64,000 bases of DNA, taken from positions 626,263,740-626,327,739 of the forward strand of contig NC_081415.1 in the NCBI RefSeq assembly GCF_030272615.1, given 5' to 3'. Each line of letters begins with the position of its first letter. Positions within the stretch are counted from its first letter, which is position 1. The translations under genes and the position numbers were made by a program. A model generated the notes under the pieces. It saw only the letters and a list, made by a program, of their open reading frames with translations. It did no database searches and had not been told where the DNA came from. This document shows positions 23,936 through 34,700 of the stretch, in pieces. Source of the stretch: Cryptomeria japonica. Taxonomy: Eukaryota > Streptophyta > Pinopsida > Cupressales > Cupressaceae.

Positions 23936-25744
23936 AAAGTCAAACAGAATCAACGAAAATACAAAGTAATGTCATGAAAATCCTTCAAGATTTCGAACTT
24001 AAATCCAAAACAGAAAGTTTTCAAAAGGAGAATATTGGAAGATTGATAAGGATTTCGAACTTAAATCCAAGATGGAAAGTTTGTTTTAAGAGAATATTGG
24101 AAGATTAATAAATATTTCGAACTTATAGCCAAATTGGAAACTTTTGGAAGATATTTTCTTCGAATTTGGAAACACGACAACACTTTCCAAAAGAATGAAA
24201 TTAACATTGGAAACATGATTTGGAAGATTTTAAGGGTTTATGACTGAGGATTTAACTTTATTTACAAACACTTCGTTGTAAACTTCATTTCTACACCAAG
24301 AAGTTCGAAAATATTAAGGAGAGCATAGTAAAATACTTTCAGTTTGGAGTTCATCTGGAGAAATTTTTGGATATTGTTGGAAGTTGGATAAACTTTTTTG
24401 ACAAAAGTTTCACAGATTTTTGCAGAAAGACAACCAGTATAAGGATGAATTATTGAATCTCTCCTGAATTTTTGAGTATTTTTGAAGGTGAAATTAAATT
24501 CATGATGCAGATTTATGTATTTTCTGAGTTTTTCCAGAGTTTGAGAAATGATTTTTAGTGAATTTGTTCGAATTTCTAAGGGAGGAAAATCATTTTTTTG
24601 GCTAAGTATAAGAAATTTTTGGAGTTATAACACTTGGTGCTGGATTGTGATCACAGTTATCTTGAAGCTTGGAGAATTTACATGTGAAAATCCCATTCTC
24701 ATGGCTAAGTATGAAAATGAAGTGATTTTACAAACACTTAGCCGTTCGCAGCCTCGATTTTCTTTAATCCAATATAGATTTCTAACTTATTTTCCTTTGG
24801 TTTTACAGGTCGCAAGAGGAAATAGAAGCGGGATCATCATAGAGATCGCAGTTGGAGTTTCAAGCCAAACGAAAGATTGAGGACAAGTTCACAGGCAAGG
24901 TTCATCCGGGTGCATGAAGATAGCCAAAATTTGGCTAAGTATGGGAAATGTTTCACAAAGAAAATTCCAATTTCCTCAATTATGATGAAGGCATGTCAGG
25001 GTATCGAGAAGGAGGACATGATCACAGCGAATGCCTGAACAGCTTGATCCCATCATTTCATATTTGCAAGGGGTTACCCAGAGCTTTTTAACCCTCCTCC
25101 CACGCAACATAAATTGGCAACTAAAGGCAGGATCGTCACAGAAAACACAAATGGAGTTTCGAGCCAAATTCAGAATTGAAGACGGGACCACGAGCAAGGT
25201 TTGTCTGAGTATAGAGAGGGCTTCACGAGGGGATTTCTTCTCCAAATTCGAGGCACTTGAAAGAATCTCAAGGCATCAAGAAAGAAAAGTTCTTAGACTG
25301 GGTGAAAATATGGAAAAGTTAGATAAACTTCCAACTTCTTGAAGGATTTCATCTCCTGAAGGAATTAAAAAAAGACAAGCTCCCAAGCAGAATCAAATTT
25401 CCATACTTGACAATTTCTTGACACAAATTGGAGAATTCAAGGAAGACATCCAACACGTTGAGGTGGCACCTCGTCATCTTTCGACTAATTAGATTGCTCC
25501 AAGTCAACATGTCCAGGTTCAATGAACCTAACTTATCCAAAAGCTTCTAGAAGGGCACACTTCACAATGCAACAACCTTCTATTTTCATTGAAGGTTCAT
25601 ATTTAGCAAGAAGGACAAGTGTCCCAAATGTAATTTTCTCATTGGTCGAGGGTAGTTAGTTTTGGGAAACCCTAATTAGGGTTTGTAGCTTTCAATCTGG
25701 GCCCTTGATCACTGTTTGATCTCGGTGGTTCGTTTATTTTTGAA

Positions 25745-25756
25745 AACTATATAAGG
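25745..25756 (+). promoter_or_regulatory. LTR promoter TATA box
   Basis: AACTATATAAGG sits at the same relative place as the minus-strand TATATAAGCC of the solo LTR at about 50540, downstream of shared AACCCTAATTAGGG. Marks the U3/R border. Confidence 0.6.
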
Positions 25757-26824
25757 CTACCTCCTCTCATTTGGAGAGTGTGAGGTCTTTTGATGTATTG
25801 TTGTTTAAGGTCATTTCCAGATAATATATTGCATGTGCGCTGCTTTGTAATCTCTATTATTTGAATGATTTGCATGGTTTCAATTGCCTCAACACTTAGT
25901 TAAAATTAATCTAGATTTGCTTTCATTGCTGTTAATTTGAATGAAGGATTTGATAAGTATCAAATGACAGTGTATCTCCGCTCATACTTTTGGCAAATGG
26001 ATGATTTCCATTCTACCGTGCAAAGTTAGTCTAAGCCCATCCCCTATGCATCCCAACATCTCGATCATAAGCACAACCCATTGAAGATTGCACCGGCCTT
26101 GTGTAGTTGTCCCTAGTGTGGCGAAGCAAGGTTTGGTTTCTCGAGAGCACCCAATTGATACCGTCTCCGAAATTCGTAGGATTAGATTAGCCTTCCTAAA
26201 CCCTATCTCTTTTTCCCTTTCTTTTGAAAGTCTAAATCCCAAAAAATTCCCAAAAAAAGAAGAGCCTAAAATTGCTAAATCCATCTAAGTCCAGCAGTTC
26301 AAGATACTTGTCAAACGTAAGTCCCCCTTGAAATTTCAGCATACACTACCCAAGAAGCTATTCCACTAAAGTCGCTTGTTCGCACATATAGACCTTGGAA
26401 TCAGTAGTGATTTTTCAGGAGAGGATAGAATACCTTCGGGTATCCTATCCTAATCTTTGGTAGATGATAAAACAGACACCAACAGAAGGGATGGGTCAAG
26501 AAATATATGGAAGATGAAGGGCTGCTAAAACTCGCAAAGGATGGTGAGTGGGAGGACGGAGTCTCCAGGTTTGAGGGCAATTAAGATTGGGGTTTGGGCC
26601 TTGGGGAAGAATGGATTCCAGTTGACTCGAGAGATGTGGAGGAAGTTGCTACTAGCCCTGCCCATGCTGCTTGTGGAGCTGATTGTCCGGCTATTGCTAG
26701 GGCGATTGAGGTGTGTAGGATGAGGGATGCTAAAGCAGTAGAGAAGAGGGCAACGCTAAATAAGAATGAAAGAGCTATGCAAGAAGACAAACATGGTGGA
26801 AATTTGGTTTGGTTTGCGGTTTGA

Positions 26825-27257
26825 ATTTTTGGTCTTGTATTAAGATAGAGATGCCCAAATTTCGTATAGTCTAATGGGCAAAAGCGTTTATACTAACAAA
26901 TATAGTAGATTTGTATATGGATAGATTATTGGGCGGATGGTTTATAAGTGGTATAGATGATACGAATTATACTGTGAAGGCATAAATCCATACATGAATG
27001 CTGTAATACTTTTTAAAAGCTTAATACAATGTGTGCTGCCCCTTTGCAGCTATTTACTTATCAATATATATATATATATATACTTTTGTAATAACCAACC
27101 CAAACACCTTTTCAAAATTTTGCCAAACCAGTGAACTAGGTTCACCCGAACTAGTGCCCGAACCCAAACAAACAACTTAGCCTTTATTTTATGAATTTCT
27201 TAATTTAGCTTGGGAAATAAAGTGGCCTTGACATAAGAGATCACATCACTTAGGAAT
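26825..27257. other. Spacer with (TA)n
   Basis: Non-coding. A TA dinucleotide run lies at about 27064-27081. TGTAATAACC begins at 27087. Confidence 0.5.
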
Positions 27258-27262
27258 TAATT

Positions 27263-27549
27263 GTTAAAATAATATCTATTCTATAATGGTCATCTTCTAT
27301 TCTTAGTGGTCATCTTAGTTGTCGACTTAATTAGCTATTTAGCTTTTTAGTCCACTTATTCAGCTTGTTTAGTTAGCTTTTTACTTTTTAGGCTTCTAAA
27401 GCTATATTTAACTTTATAAGCTTTTTAGCTTATTTGATTTCACTTTAACAACTAGTTCTGTTTATAGAACATCGTCTTGTAGGCTCTATATATAGGTGTG
27501 TATATCGTTCAATGTAATTATCCAATTATTTTGTTCCATCAATTTTTCA
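27263..27549 (+). repeat. 5' LTR of copia C
   Basis: Begins TGTTAAAATAATATC and ends ATTTTTCA. Closely matches 29802-30094 with a few substitutions and a small indel near CTATACGTGCG. Confidence 0.9.
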
Positions 27550-28354
27550 TGGTATCTGAGCAGGATTTAAATTTTTGGAAAATTTGTAATTCTAAAATAA
27601 TTTCTTATTGAAATTTTTTTTTAGTGAATTTTTTTTTTTGAATTTTTTTGGGCGAATTGGATCTAAGTTTTTTTAAGGGCACAATCTAAATACTTTGGAT
27701 TTTTGGAGGGCTTTGTGCTAGTTTTTTTTGTAGAGTTCGCATTTTTAGAGGTTTATTACTAGCAGCGGTGACAGTTTTTATATGTAAATCGCGATTTCTG
27801 CGCATTCTCTGCAGATGATATTCTCTCCATTTGTGTTTTTCAGTGAGGGTTGTGCTGGGCGGCGTGATTTTTGCCCCCAATTTCATTTTTTGGGGGGGCG
27901 GCAATTTTCGGTGGGTTTCTCTTGCAAATCCGCGAATTTGGACACGATTTTTTTGCGTTTCTCCCTCTTCCGGTTGTGGATTTTTCCTCCGAATTTTTGA
28001 ACATACATTTAGCGCTTTTCCGCCTAGGGTTTTTCGTGATTTTCGGTTTTGTGGCTTCTGCGATTTTTCGTGATTTTTCTATGCACGACGAGCTCCATTT
28101 TGCCTTTTTGCAATTTTTAATCAATCGAATTTTTCTGGGGTTCACGTTTTTTAAATTTGCAAGTTTTAAATTTGCAGAAAAATTTCAATTTCTGGGTTTC
28201 TTCCAAACCTCGAAATTTGTGCATTGGGATTTGTGCCAAAAATTCCACTCTAGGGTTTCAGTTTTTTTGCAGTTGTTTCTATTCTGATTTAAAAAATAAG
28301 ATTCTTCTGTCTCTTGCTTTCACAGGGTTGACTCCGTTCAACCTCAATTTTTGT

Positions 28355-29198
28355 GATGGCATCCTTGACCAACATCATGTTGGAACACAATCAAAAGTTC
28401 AACGGCCTCAACTACAACACCTAGAAACAACAGCAAGGAATCTCGTCCAAGGAATCTCGTCCTAAAGCAGCAGGTGAAGATCAAGACAAACATGATACGA
28501 AAAATCGAGAGGTTGTCATGCTTATCAAACTCTCAATCACAGATGATCAACTTCCTCAAGTGCCTTCAAGTAAAACAGCTAAAGAGATTTGGGATCTCTT
28601 GAAGGATCTTCATGAAATGTCAAACAAGAGCCGAGCTTTCTTTCTGAAGAATATGTTGTTTTCTATCATGATGGATGAGAAGTCATCTATCTAGGCACAT
28701 CTTACAAAGAGCAAGGACATCCGTGACCAATTGGAAGCCATAGGTCGTACCATGGTGGAAGAGGATATGGTAGTGATCACGCTGAAAAGCCTTCTCAGAT
28801 CGTCTGAGCATTTCATTGATACGCTCAATATCTCATCTACTAGTGTTGATATGAAGTTTCCTGATCTTTGCAAAAAGCTTCTACAGCAGGATCAATGGAA
28901 GCCGCAGTTTGGAAGCAACGCTAGTTCGTCCACTGAACAGACCTTCACAGCTGAAGTATTGGATAAGAACAAGGGTAAAGGTCACTCATTCCAGCGGAAG
29001 GGGCAAGGTCAATATCAACAGTCTTCAAAGAACAAAAGTGTACAATGTAACTACTGTCACCAGTTTGGCCATATGAAGAAAGATTGCAGGAAATTGTTGG
29101 CATTTGTGCAATCTAGATTGGGAGGGTCTCAGGAACAGGAGCAGGCTCATGTTGCAGAGCATTCTGAACATAAGGAGTCAGCCTTCTATGCTTTGTAA
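28355..29198 (+). pseudogene. copia C gag
   Basis: Starts ATGGCATCCTTGACCAACAT (MASLTNIMLEHNQKFNGLN), then a stop where Trp is expected (N-T-stop-K). A long frame resumes through VVMLIKLSITDDQLPQ and, from 28731, MEAIGRTMVEEDMVVITLKS to the zinc knuckle CNYCHQFGHMKKDC (about 29045-29087), ending EHKESAFYAL at 29198. The knuckle is intact, unlike that of B. Confidence 0.82.
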
Positions 29199-29801
29199 TA
29201 AGCAAATTTCCTATTTGGTAGGTTTTCATGATTTTTTTCCTGAAAAAATTGTCTGCAAGGTTTAGAATTTTTTCCTTAAAAATTATCATTTGTAATCTGC
29301 AAGGCTTGCGTGGGATTTCTAGGTTTTCACAATTTTTTCTTCAAAAATTGTTTGGTGGTTTTTTTCGATTTTTTCCTCAAAAATCATCTGTAATACGCGA
29401 AGTTTGCGTGGGATTTGTGACTCTGGAAGTTCTCTGGTTTCGATCGATTTTTCTCCTCAAAAATCGTGCTTTGTTGCAATCAGTTTGGGTCGAACCTGCC
29501 AAGGCGAACATTTGCAACCGTGGTATCTTGCAATCTATTTTGGAGTTGGTACTCTTCTACAAAAGGGTTTGCTGATTTTTCCTCAAAATCATGGCTTCAA
29601 CCTTTCATAATTTGCGTGTGCCAGCTCTCTAATTCGCATGTGAGGATAACATTAGCTTGGATGGCTTTTGGTACTCTTGGTCATTTACATTTTGCAGATC
29701 CTGGGAGGGTCTCCGTAGCAACAGAGTGTTCTTTGCATTTGTGATCATAACACCTGCAGTGTCTTCTGTTGGGTATTGAGTACGATGACCATTAGGGAGG
29801 G
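29199..29801 (+). other. copia C trailer replacing pol
   Basis: Directly after gag comes T-rich sequence with repeated CCTCAAAAATCGT-like phrases and GGGTCGAACCTGCCAAGGCG, also found in D (45018-45100). No pol remnant is present. Leads into the polypurine tract. Confidence 0.7.
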
Positions 29802-30094
29802 TGTTAAAATAATATCCATTCTATAATGGTCATCTTCTATTCTTGGTGGTCATCTTAATTGTCGACTTAATTAGCTTTTTAGCTTTTTAGTCGACTTATT
29901 TAGCTTGTTTAATTAGTTTTTTATATTTTAGCCTTCTGAGCTATATTTAGCTTTATAAGCTTTTTAGATTATTTGATTTCACTTTAACGACTAGTTCTAT
30001 TTATAGAACATCGTCTTGTAGGCTCTAAGTCTATACGTGCGTGTGTATATCATTCAATGTAATTATCCAATTATTTTGTTCAATCAATTTTTCA
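29802..30094 (+). repeat. 3' LTR of copia C
   Basis: 293 bp, TGTTAAAATAATATCC to ATTTTTCA, followed by TTAAT. Confidence 0.9.
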
Positions 30095-30099
30095 TTAAT

Positions 30100-31723
30100 G
30101 ACCAAATTAAATAATTAAAACTTAATTTTCATTATTTAATTATATTTCTAGGCCAGATAAAGGAAGGGACATTACAATTGCCAAACCTAGTCATCCAATG
30201 TCATGGCATCAATTTTAAGTTTTAACTTCAAACATAGGGCTGTCTAGGTTGACTTGCACTCTAAAATAGCTTTGATGTTGTGTGGGAACAGGCATGTCTA
30301 TGAAACTTGCAGCATTAGACCAAGCTGGCACATGAGTTCACAAAACTATCGGAAGAGCTCTTGACAAAACTATCGAAAGACCTCTTGACACTATCTTAAG
30401 CGTCATTGTTCATCTTCCAACCATTTGGAGACACCTCTGATGTTCACTTTTGTAATTCAGCAATTTTACTTTTTCTGCAACATTTATCTACATGCTCAAA
30501 AGATGAAACAAACATGGAACCTTCCTCATGATGTGCACATATATGTATAGGAATGTCCAACTTCTCGGGAACCAATGATCTATATCCCAGGTACTCTAAA
30601 GGACAATCTTATCTTAGCAAAAGACAGCATAATTGACTATGCAAAAGAAAACATGAAACAAAGTATTTTTTACAATAATGTACTACTTCAACTCAAATGG
30701 GTAAAATTAGGGCACATTTGTATGTTTACAAATAGCTGGACTAGGAATGAGAATTCTTACAACAGTGAACACATCAAATTGGTTTGTCTAGTAACTCAAT
30801 GGTATGTGAACCCACTGAATACTAACTGGTTTGAAGCATACAAATAGTATGCTTTATGCATCTATGAGTAATTAAATTGACATTGGAAGTCTGGAAAAAC
30901 TATTATATTTTATAAACATATTTTAGATGCTTCCTTCAAGTATGTGTTTGTTTGTTCATCCATTTAGTATGACTTTAACTATTCTGCATAGTTTCAATAT
31001 TATAAAAAATGTAAATTAAGTGTTCATAAGAAAATAATACTCTGGGGATGTAGTGTTCCCCTCTACAGAAGTGAATGGGAGGAGAGAGAAGACAGGGAGG
31101 AGGGTTTGGGGATGGCTGGGCATCCCCATCCACTTGCAAAAAAAACAAAAGCTGAACTCTAAACCTAAATCTAAAAGGGATTCCTACACGCAAAACAAAA
31201 AATATGTATACCAGTCCATATGAAACGCAGTACATTGGTACAATTTTATATATACTTCAATGAATTTTATTCATTGATTACATAATGGTAAGTTGCAACT
31301 TGTTTTACTATTTTTTGTATATATTTTTCAAATATCAGTTTCTATCAATTATTTTAAAATTTGCTCCAAAATTTTCAGAAATAATTGCATCCCTTAAATT
31401 TATCCTGTCTCAACATCTTCCTATCATGGAGACTCTATTGAAAACTGTTTGAACCCATTTTGGTGTTACTGCTTCTGCACAGTTTCTACATGATTGTTCT
31501 AACTTCTTTCCCTGAAACCTCTGAAAGAATAAACCTAGAAACATTTCGAACAGTTAACCTTAAATATGTGACAAAAATGTAAAAACAATAATCTCAAGTA
31601 AATTTGTATATCAAAAGACAGATGGATGTAGATTTCTTTATGTGATAGAGCACGTTTGTGCAACGTTGCATTTGCATATTTTCAAGCAATGCCCATCTAA
31701 GAAAAAATAAATGTGAATTGAAC
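30100..31723. other. SPY-side spacer, no gene
   Basis: GGGACATTACA at 30166-30176 is the reverse complement of TGTAATGTCCC, so a minus-strand LTR-type end may begin here. The rest is AT-rich; a 90-codon plus-strand ORF near 30575 has no recognisable domain. Confidence 0.4.
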
Positions 31724-31788
31724 CTGTGTGCAACATAAAGCTTATCATCTTCTCCCTCATAGATATAGTTCATCGCTAGCAGACGATT
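31724..31788 (-). CDS. SPY: SPY exon f (linker after the TPRs)
   Basis: 65 bp, 21 codons plus two bases. Acceptor CTTGCAG before AATCGT; donor ACAG/GTTCAA. Encodes NRLLAMNYIYEGEDDKLYVA followed by H and a split Arg codon; in the family this leads into DWG and the catalytic region. The preceding intron is 14.4 kb and contains two copia elements. No following exon was recognised in the lower 31.7 kb. Confidence 0.88.
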
Positions 31789-34700
31789 CTGCAAGCATGG
31801 AAAAAAATATCTCAGCTAATTGGAAGAAACACTTCACCTTAAGAAATGCATGTGCCAATAGAGACAAGGCAATCAAACTAACTACATCAAAATTCTAAAT
31901 GCAACCACGCATCTAGAATAACAGATTCTTTTCTAGAGCAAAAAGAACATAATTCTAACCATCAACACATCAATTCCAAGTTCAGATTTGGATGCTGGTA
32001 AATAGTACTAGATTTTCAAATTTTCTTGTTTAAATCTCATATGCAAACAACCTATGCCATTAAATTCAAAAGATCCTTGTCCAAATAATTAATATAGAAA
32101 AGCAATATTCATTTACAGAGATACCTCACTATCATTAAATAGAATTCTTTCCTACCCTATGTCGGTAAGTAGATGCTCTTAGTTATTTGTGTCATGTGAC
32201 AAAAAAGCAGGGGAAAATTAAATTATAATTTTTACTAGAATGTGACAATTCAACCTTAATTGCCAAAATGACTCTGTAATCAATTAAATGATTGATGCTC
32301 TTGGTACAACCACAGTAAAAGTTTGACATGCTGTAGAAGGGAAAAGACAGGAGTTTATCATGGGCCAAGACAAGTCTCTGTTTTGGTTCAACAGAATATG
32401 AGAACTTATAAACTACATATGATCGTATTCTACTTGTGTGTCCTTATTAATTAGTATTTGCCCCTCTATCATTGATCATAACCAGTGGATAATGTCTACA
32501 CGAATAAAATTCCTTCTGAGTGTAAGCTCTCGATTATTAATTAAATGTAGCTACAATGCAGAGGACAAGGAAGCTTTTTACTGAGATGATTCAACCTAAC
32601 CCCTGGGGTCACTCAACAATCAATTAACAGATTGATATTCTTGATATAGACGTTTAGAAAATCAGGTTAAATCACATTCTACTCGTATATCCCTTTATTC
32701 ACCTCTCTATTATCGATCAGATGTCCACATTGGAAAACATAGATCAAATCATTTCCCGTCAAGAGAAAAAAGTTGCAATTGTGATCAGAAATCCATTAGT
32801 AAAACAATGACTACTATTCTTTCTTACTTTTATCTTCTCGAACAGAATCTAGAAGCTTTCTACAAGCTAAAGTCTCTTCCTTTTGTAGCTTCAGGATTTC
32901 CATTCTTCCAAGGGATAAGAGAATATCAAGGCATCCCAGATATTGGAGTTGCTGCTGATATCCTTGAAGGGAAATATCAAATAATTAATAAACAATAAGT
33001 ATAAAATTTGTGGATACTTCATGGAAGATTCTTCTTCACCACAAAATTCTTACCACCCAACTGATTCAGGAAATTCAGGTTTCCTTCAAGATACATTCTG
33101 CAACTGACAATGCAAAGGCATTAGACTTGCACATTCAACACCACCTAAGGAAACTTGAGCCACCCAATAATCTGAAATAATTAATCATCTTCACTGGTGT
33201 TAGGGGGATTATGCCATGCTTGGTATTAATCAAGGCCTAAACAAACTTTTGCCTCTCCAGTTTAACATCTTCACTATAAAAATATATATGCAAAGAAAAT
33301 ACCTTTTTACCTCAACTAAATTGGTTGGGTGAAATAAATTGATGGATTGGGTGAAAATAAATTGATGGGAAGTATTTATGTAACTATGGTTCTAAAATTA
33401 ACATTTAACTATTAGATGAGCTGCAACACTTGTGACAGGACACAAACGAATGATCCAATAATGCAATTTTATGCTAATATATTTCATACCTTATTCATGA
33501 CAGCACATTCAAGGGATAAGGAGTCCAAAACCTTGAGGTAATTAAATGTAGGAGCTTGATGAAAGCAGTTGTCTACTGTCTTGATCCCCTCCCATGAAAA
33601 GGAGCTAAAAGTTAAATTTTGACAAAGCAGCAAGCAGGAAAACTGGGCTAACAGGAGCAAAGTTTGCTTTACACAACTCGAAGAGTGGATTAATATACAG
33701 TGGGTTCCAGTTTCTGGGTACATGCACTAACAATGAGGCAGAATGGGAAGCCTTGTTAGCGAGGCTAAGGTGTGACAAAGTTGAAAAATATAAAACATTT
33801 GATGATGGAAGGGGATTCTATGATTGTTATTAATGCAATGCTCAAGGATCAAGTCCAAGTTGGAAGTCGAACCAGCATGTAAAGAAGCCTTAATATTGAG
33901 ACAATCCTTTGAAACAATCAGGTTTGTTAATTGAAAAAGGAATCAAAGCATCATGGCGGACTATCTAGAAAATGAAGACATGCTGCAAGTGCTGATTATG
34001 GCATTTACAGACATAGTCAAAAGCATGCCTAATTTAGAAAGTAGATAGTCAAACAAGTCCCCCTTGATCTTTGAGTAGTTGCTTGTGTTGCTACTAGGAA
34101 CTTATTGATGGACAAGCATCCTTAGTTTGTTAAGGAGTCAAAGTTCAGCTCATTGTCTCGAGATGACATGATAAAATTGAATGGACTAAATCCAATTTTG
34201 CTTAAAGCCAGACGCATCACAAAATTTAATTACATTCATACAAGGGTGTTACAAATGATGCACACCTTCACATACGGAAAGGAACTTCTTAAACTAGGGG
34301 CTGAGATTTTGCCACGTACTTCCTAGTGTTATAGACTCTTTGCAGCCAAAAGATGAATTTGAAATTAATGTTAATTTTGAATGAGTGGTCACAATCTAGT
34401 TCTGTTGATCATATCGATGTCAGAATGTTGCAGTAAATGTTTTTTGCAAAGGGAAATTATAAGACTTGCTAAGCCTTTAGTTAGAGTATTGCGGCTAGCC
34501 GATGGGGGGAAATCCTCTATGAACTACTTGTATGAGGCCATGGATAGAGCTAAGGAGGCTATCACAGTGAAGATGGACTATGAGACGAGTACATACATGC
34601 CACTATAGGTCATTGATGCAAGGTGGCATCAACAAATCCATTGTGTCCTCCATGTAACTAGATTCTTTCTCAATCAAACATTTTTTTATAGTGACTACTT

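Larger units (their letters stand above)
21719..26484 (+). mobile_element. Giant solo LTR 1 (4.77 kb)
   Basis: Begins TGTGGTGACC and ends ACACCAACA with 5-bp target duplication GAAGG at 21714-21718 and 26485-26489. Its first 45 bp (CACACATCGCCCCATTGCAA, then ATGGGGACCC) match the minus-strand start of the solo LTR at 53877. Both also share AACCCTAATTAGGGTTT and a CTATATAAG-type TATA box (here about 25748), giving a U3 of about 4 kb and an R-U5 of about 0.7 kb. No primer-binding site, polypurine tract or second LTR, so it is a solo LTR. Confidence 0.88.
21226..26824 (+). pseudogene. Unidentified ORF split by a solo LTR
   Basis: Left part (21226-21718) reads MDMPIHLEATKQKTLFLGEV and MLVYMGVTKARAKIVCQMLF, with a stop at 21631. 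Right part (from 26485) continues in the same frame with KKYMEDEGLLKLAKDGEWED, GLGEEWIPVDSRDVEEVATS, AHAACGADCPAIARAIEVCR and ends LVWFAV at 26824. The frame agrees once the 4766-bp LTR and one copy of GAAGG are ignored, so one ORF was interrupted. Two further stops (21631, about 26583) show decay. I do not recognise the protein; it follows the RNase H remnant at about 600 bp and may belong to the same old element. Confidence 0.5.
27263..30094 (+). mobile_element. Non-autonomous copia derivative C (gag only)
   Basis: LTRs 27263-27549 (287 bp) and 29802-30094 (293 bp), TG...CA ends, target duplication TTAAT at 27258-27262 and 30095-30099. Primer-binding site TGGTATCTGAGC at 27550; polypurine tract TTAGGGAGGG before 29802. 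Only gag is present; protease, integrase, RT and RNase H are absent. Leader, gag start and polypurine tract are related to B, and the trailer to D, so it could move only with enzymes from an autonomous relative. Confidence 0.9.

Noticed and set aside
27087-30176. One small element with inverted ends TGTAAT...ATTACA hosting copia C
   Set aside because: Flanking five bases differ (ACTTT versus ATTGC), so the two ends cannot be paired with confidence.
33484-33723. Possible extra SPY exon on the minus strand
   Set aside because: Translation does not match any part of SPY, and it lies between exons e and f, which join in the family without extra sequence.
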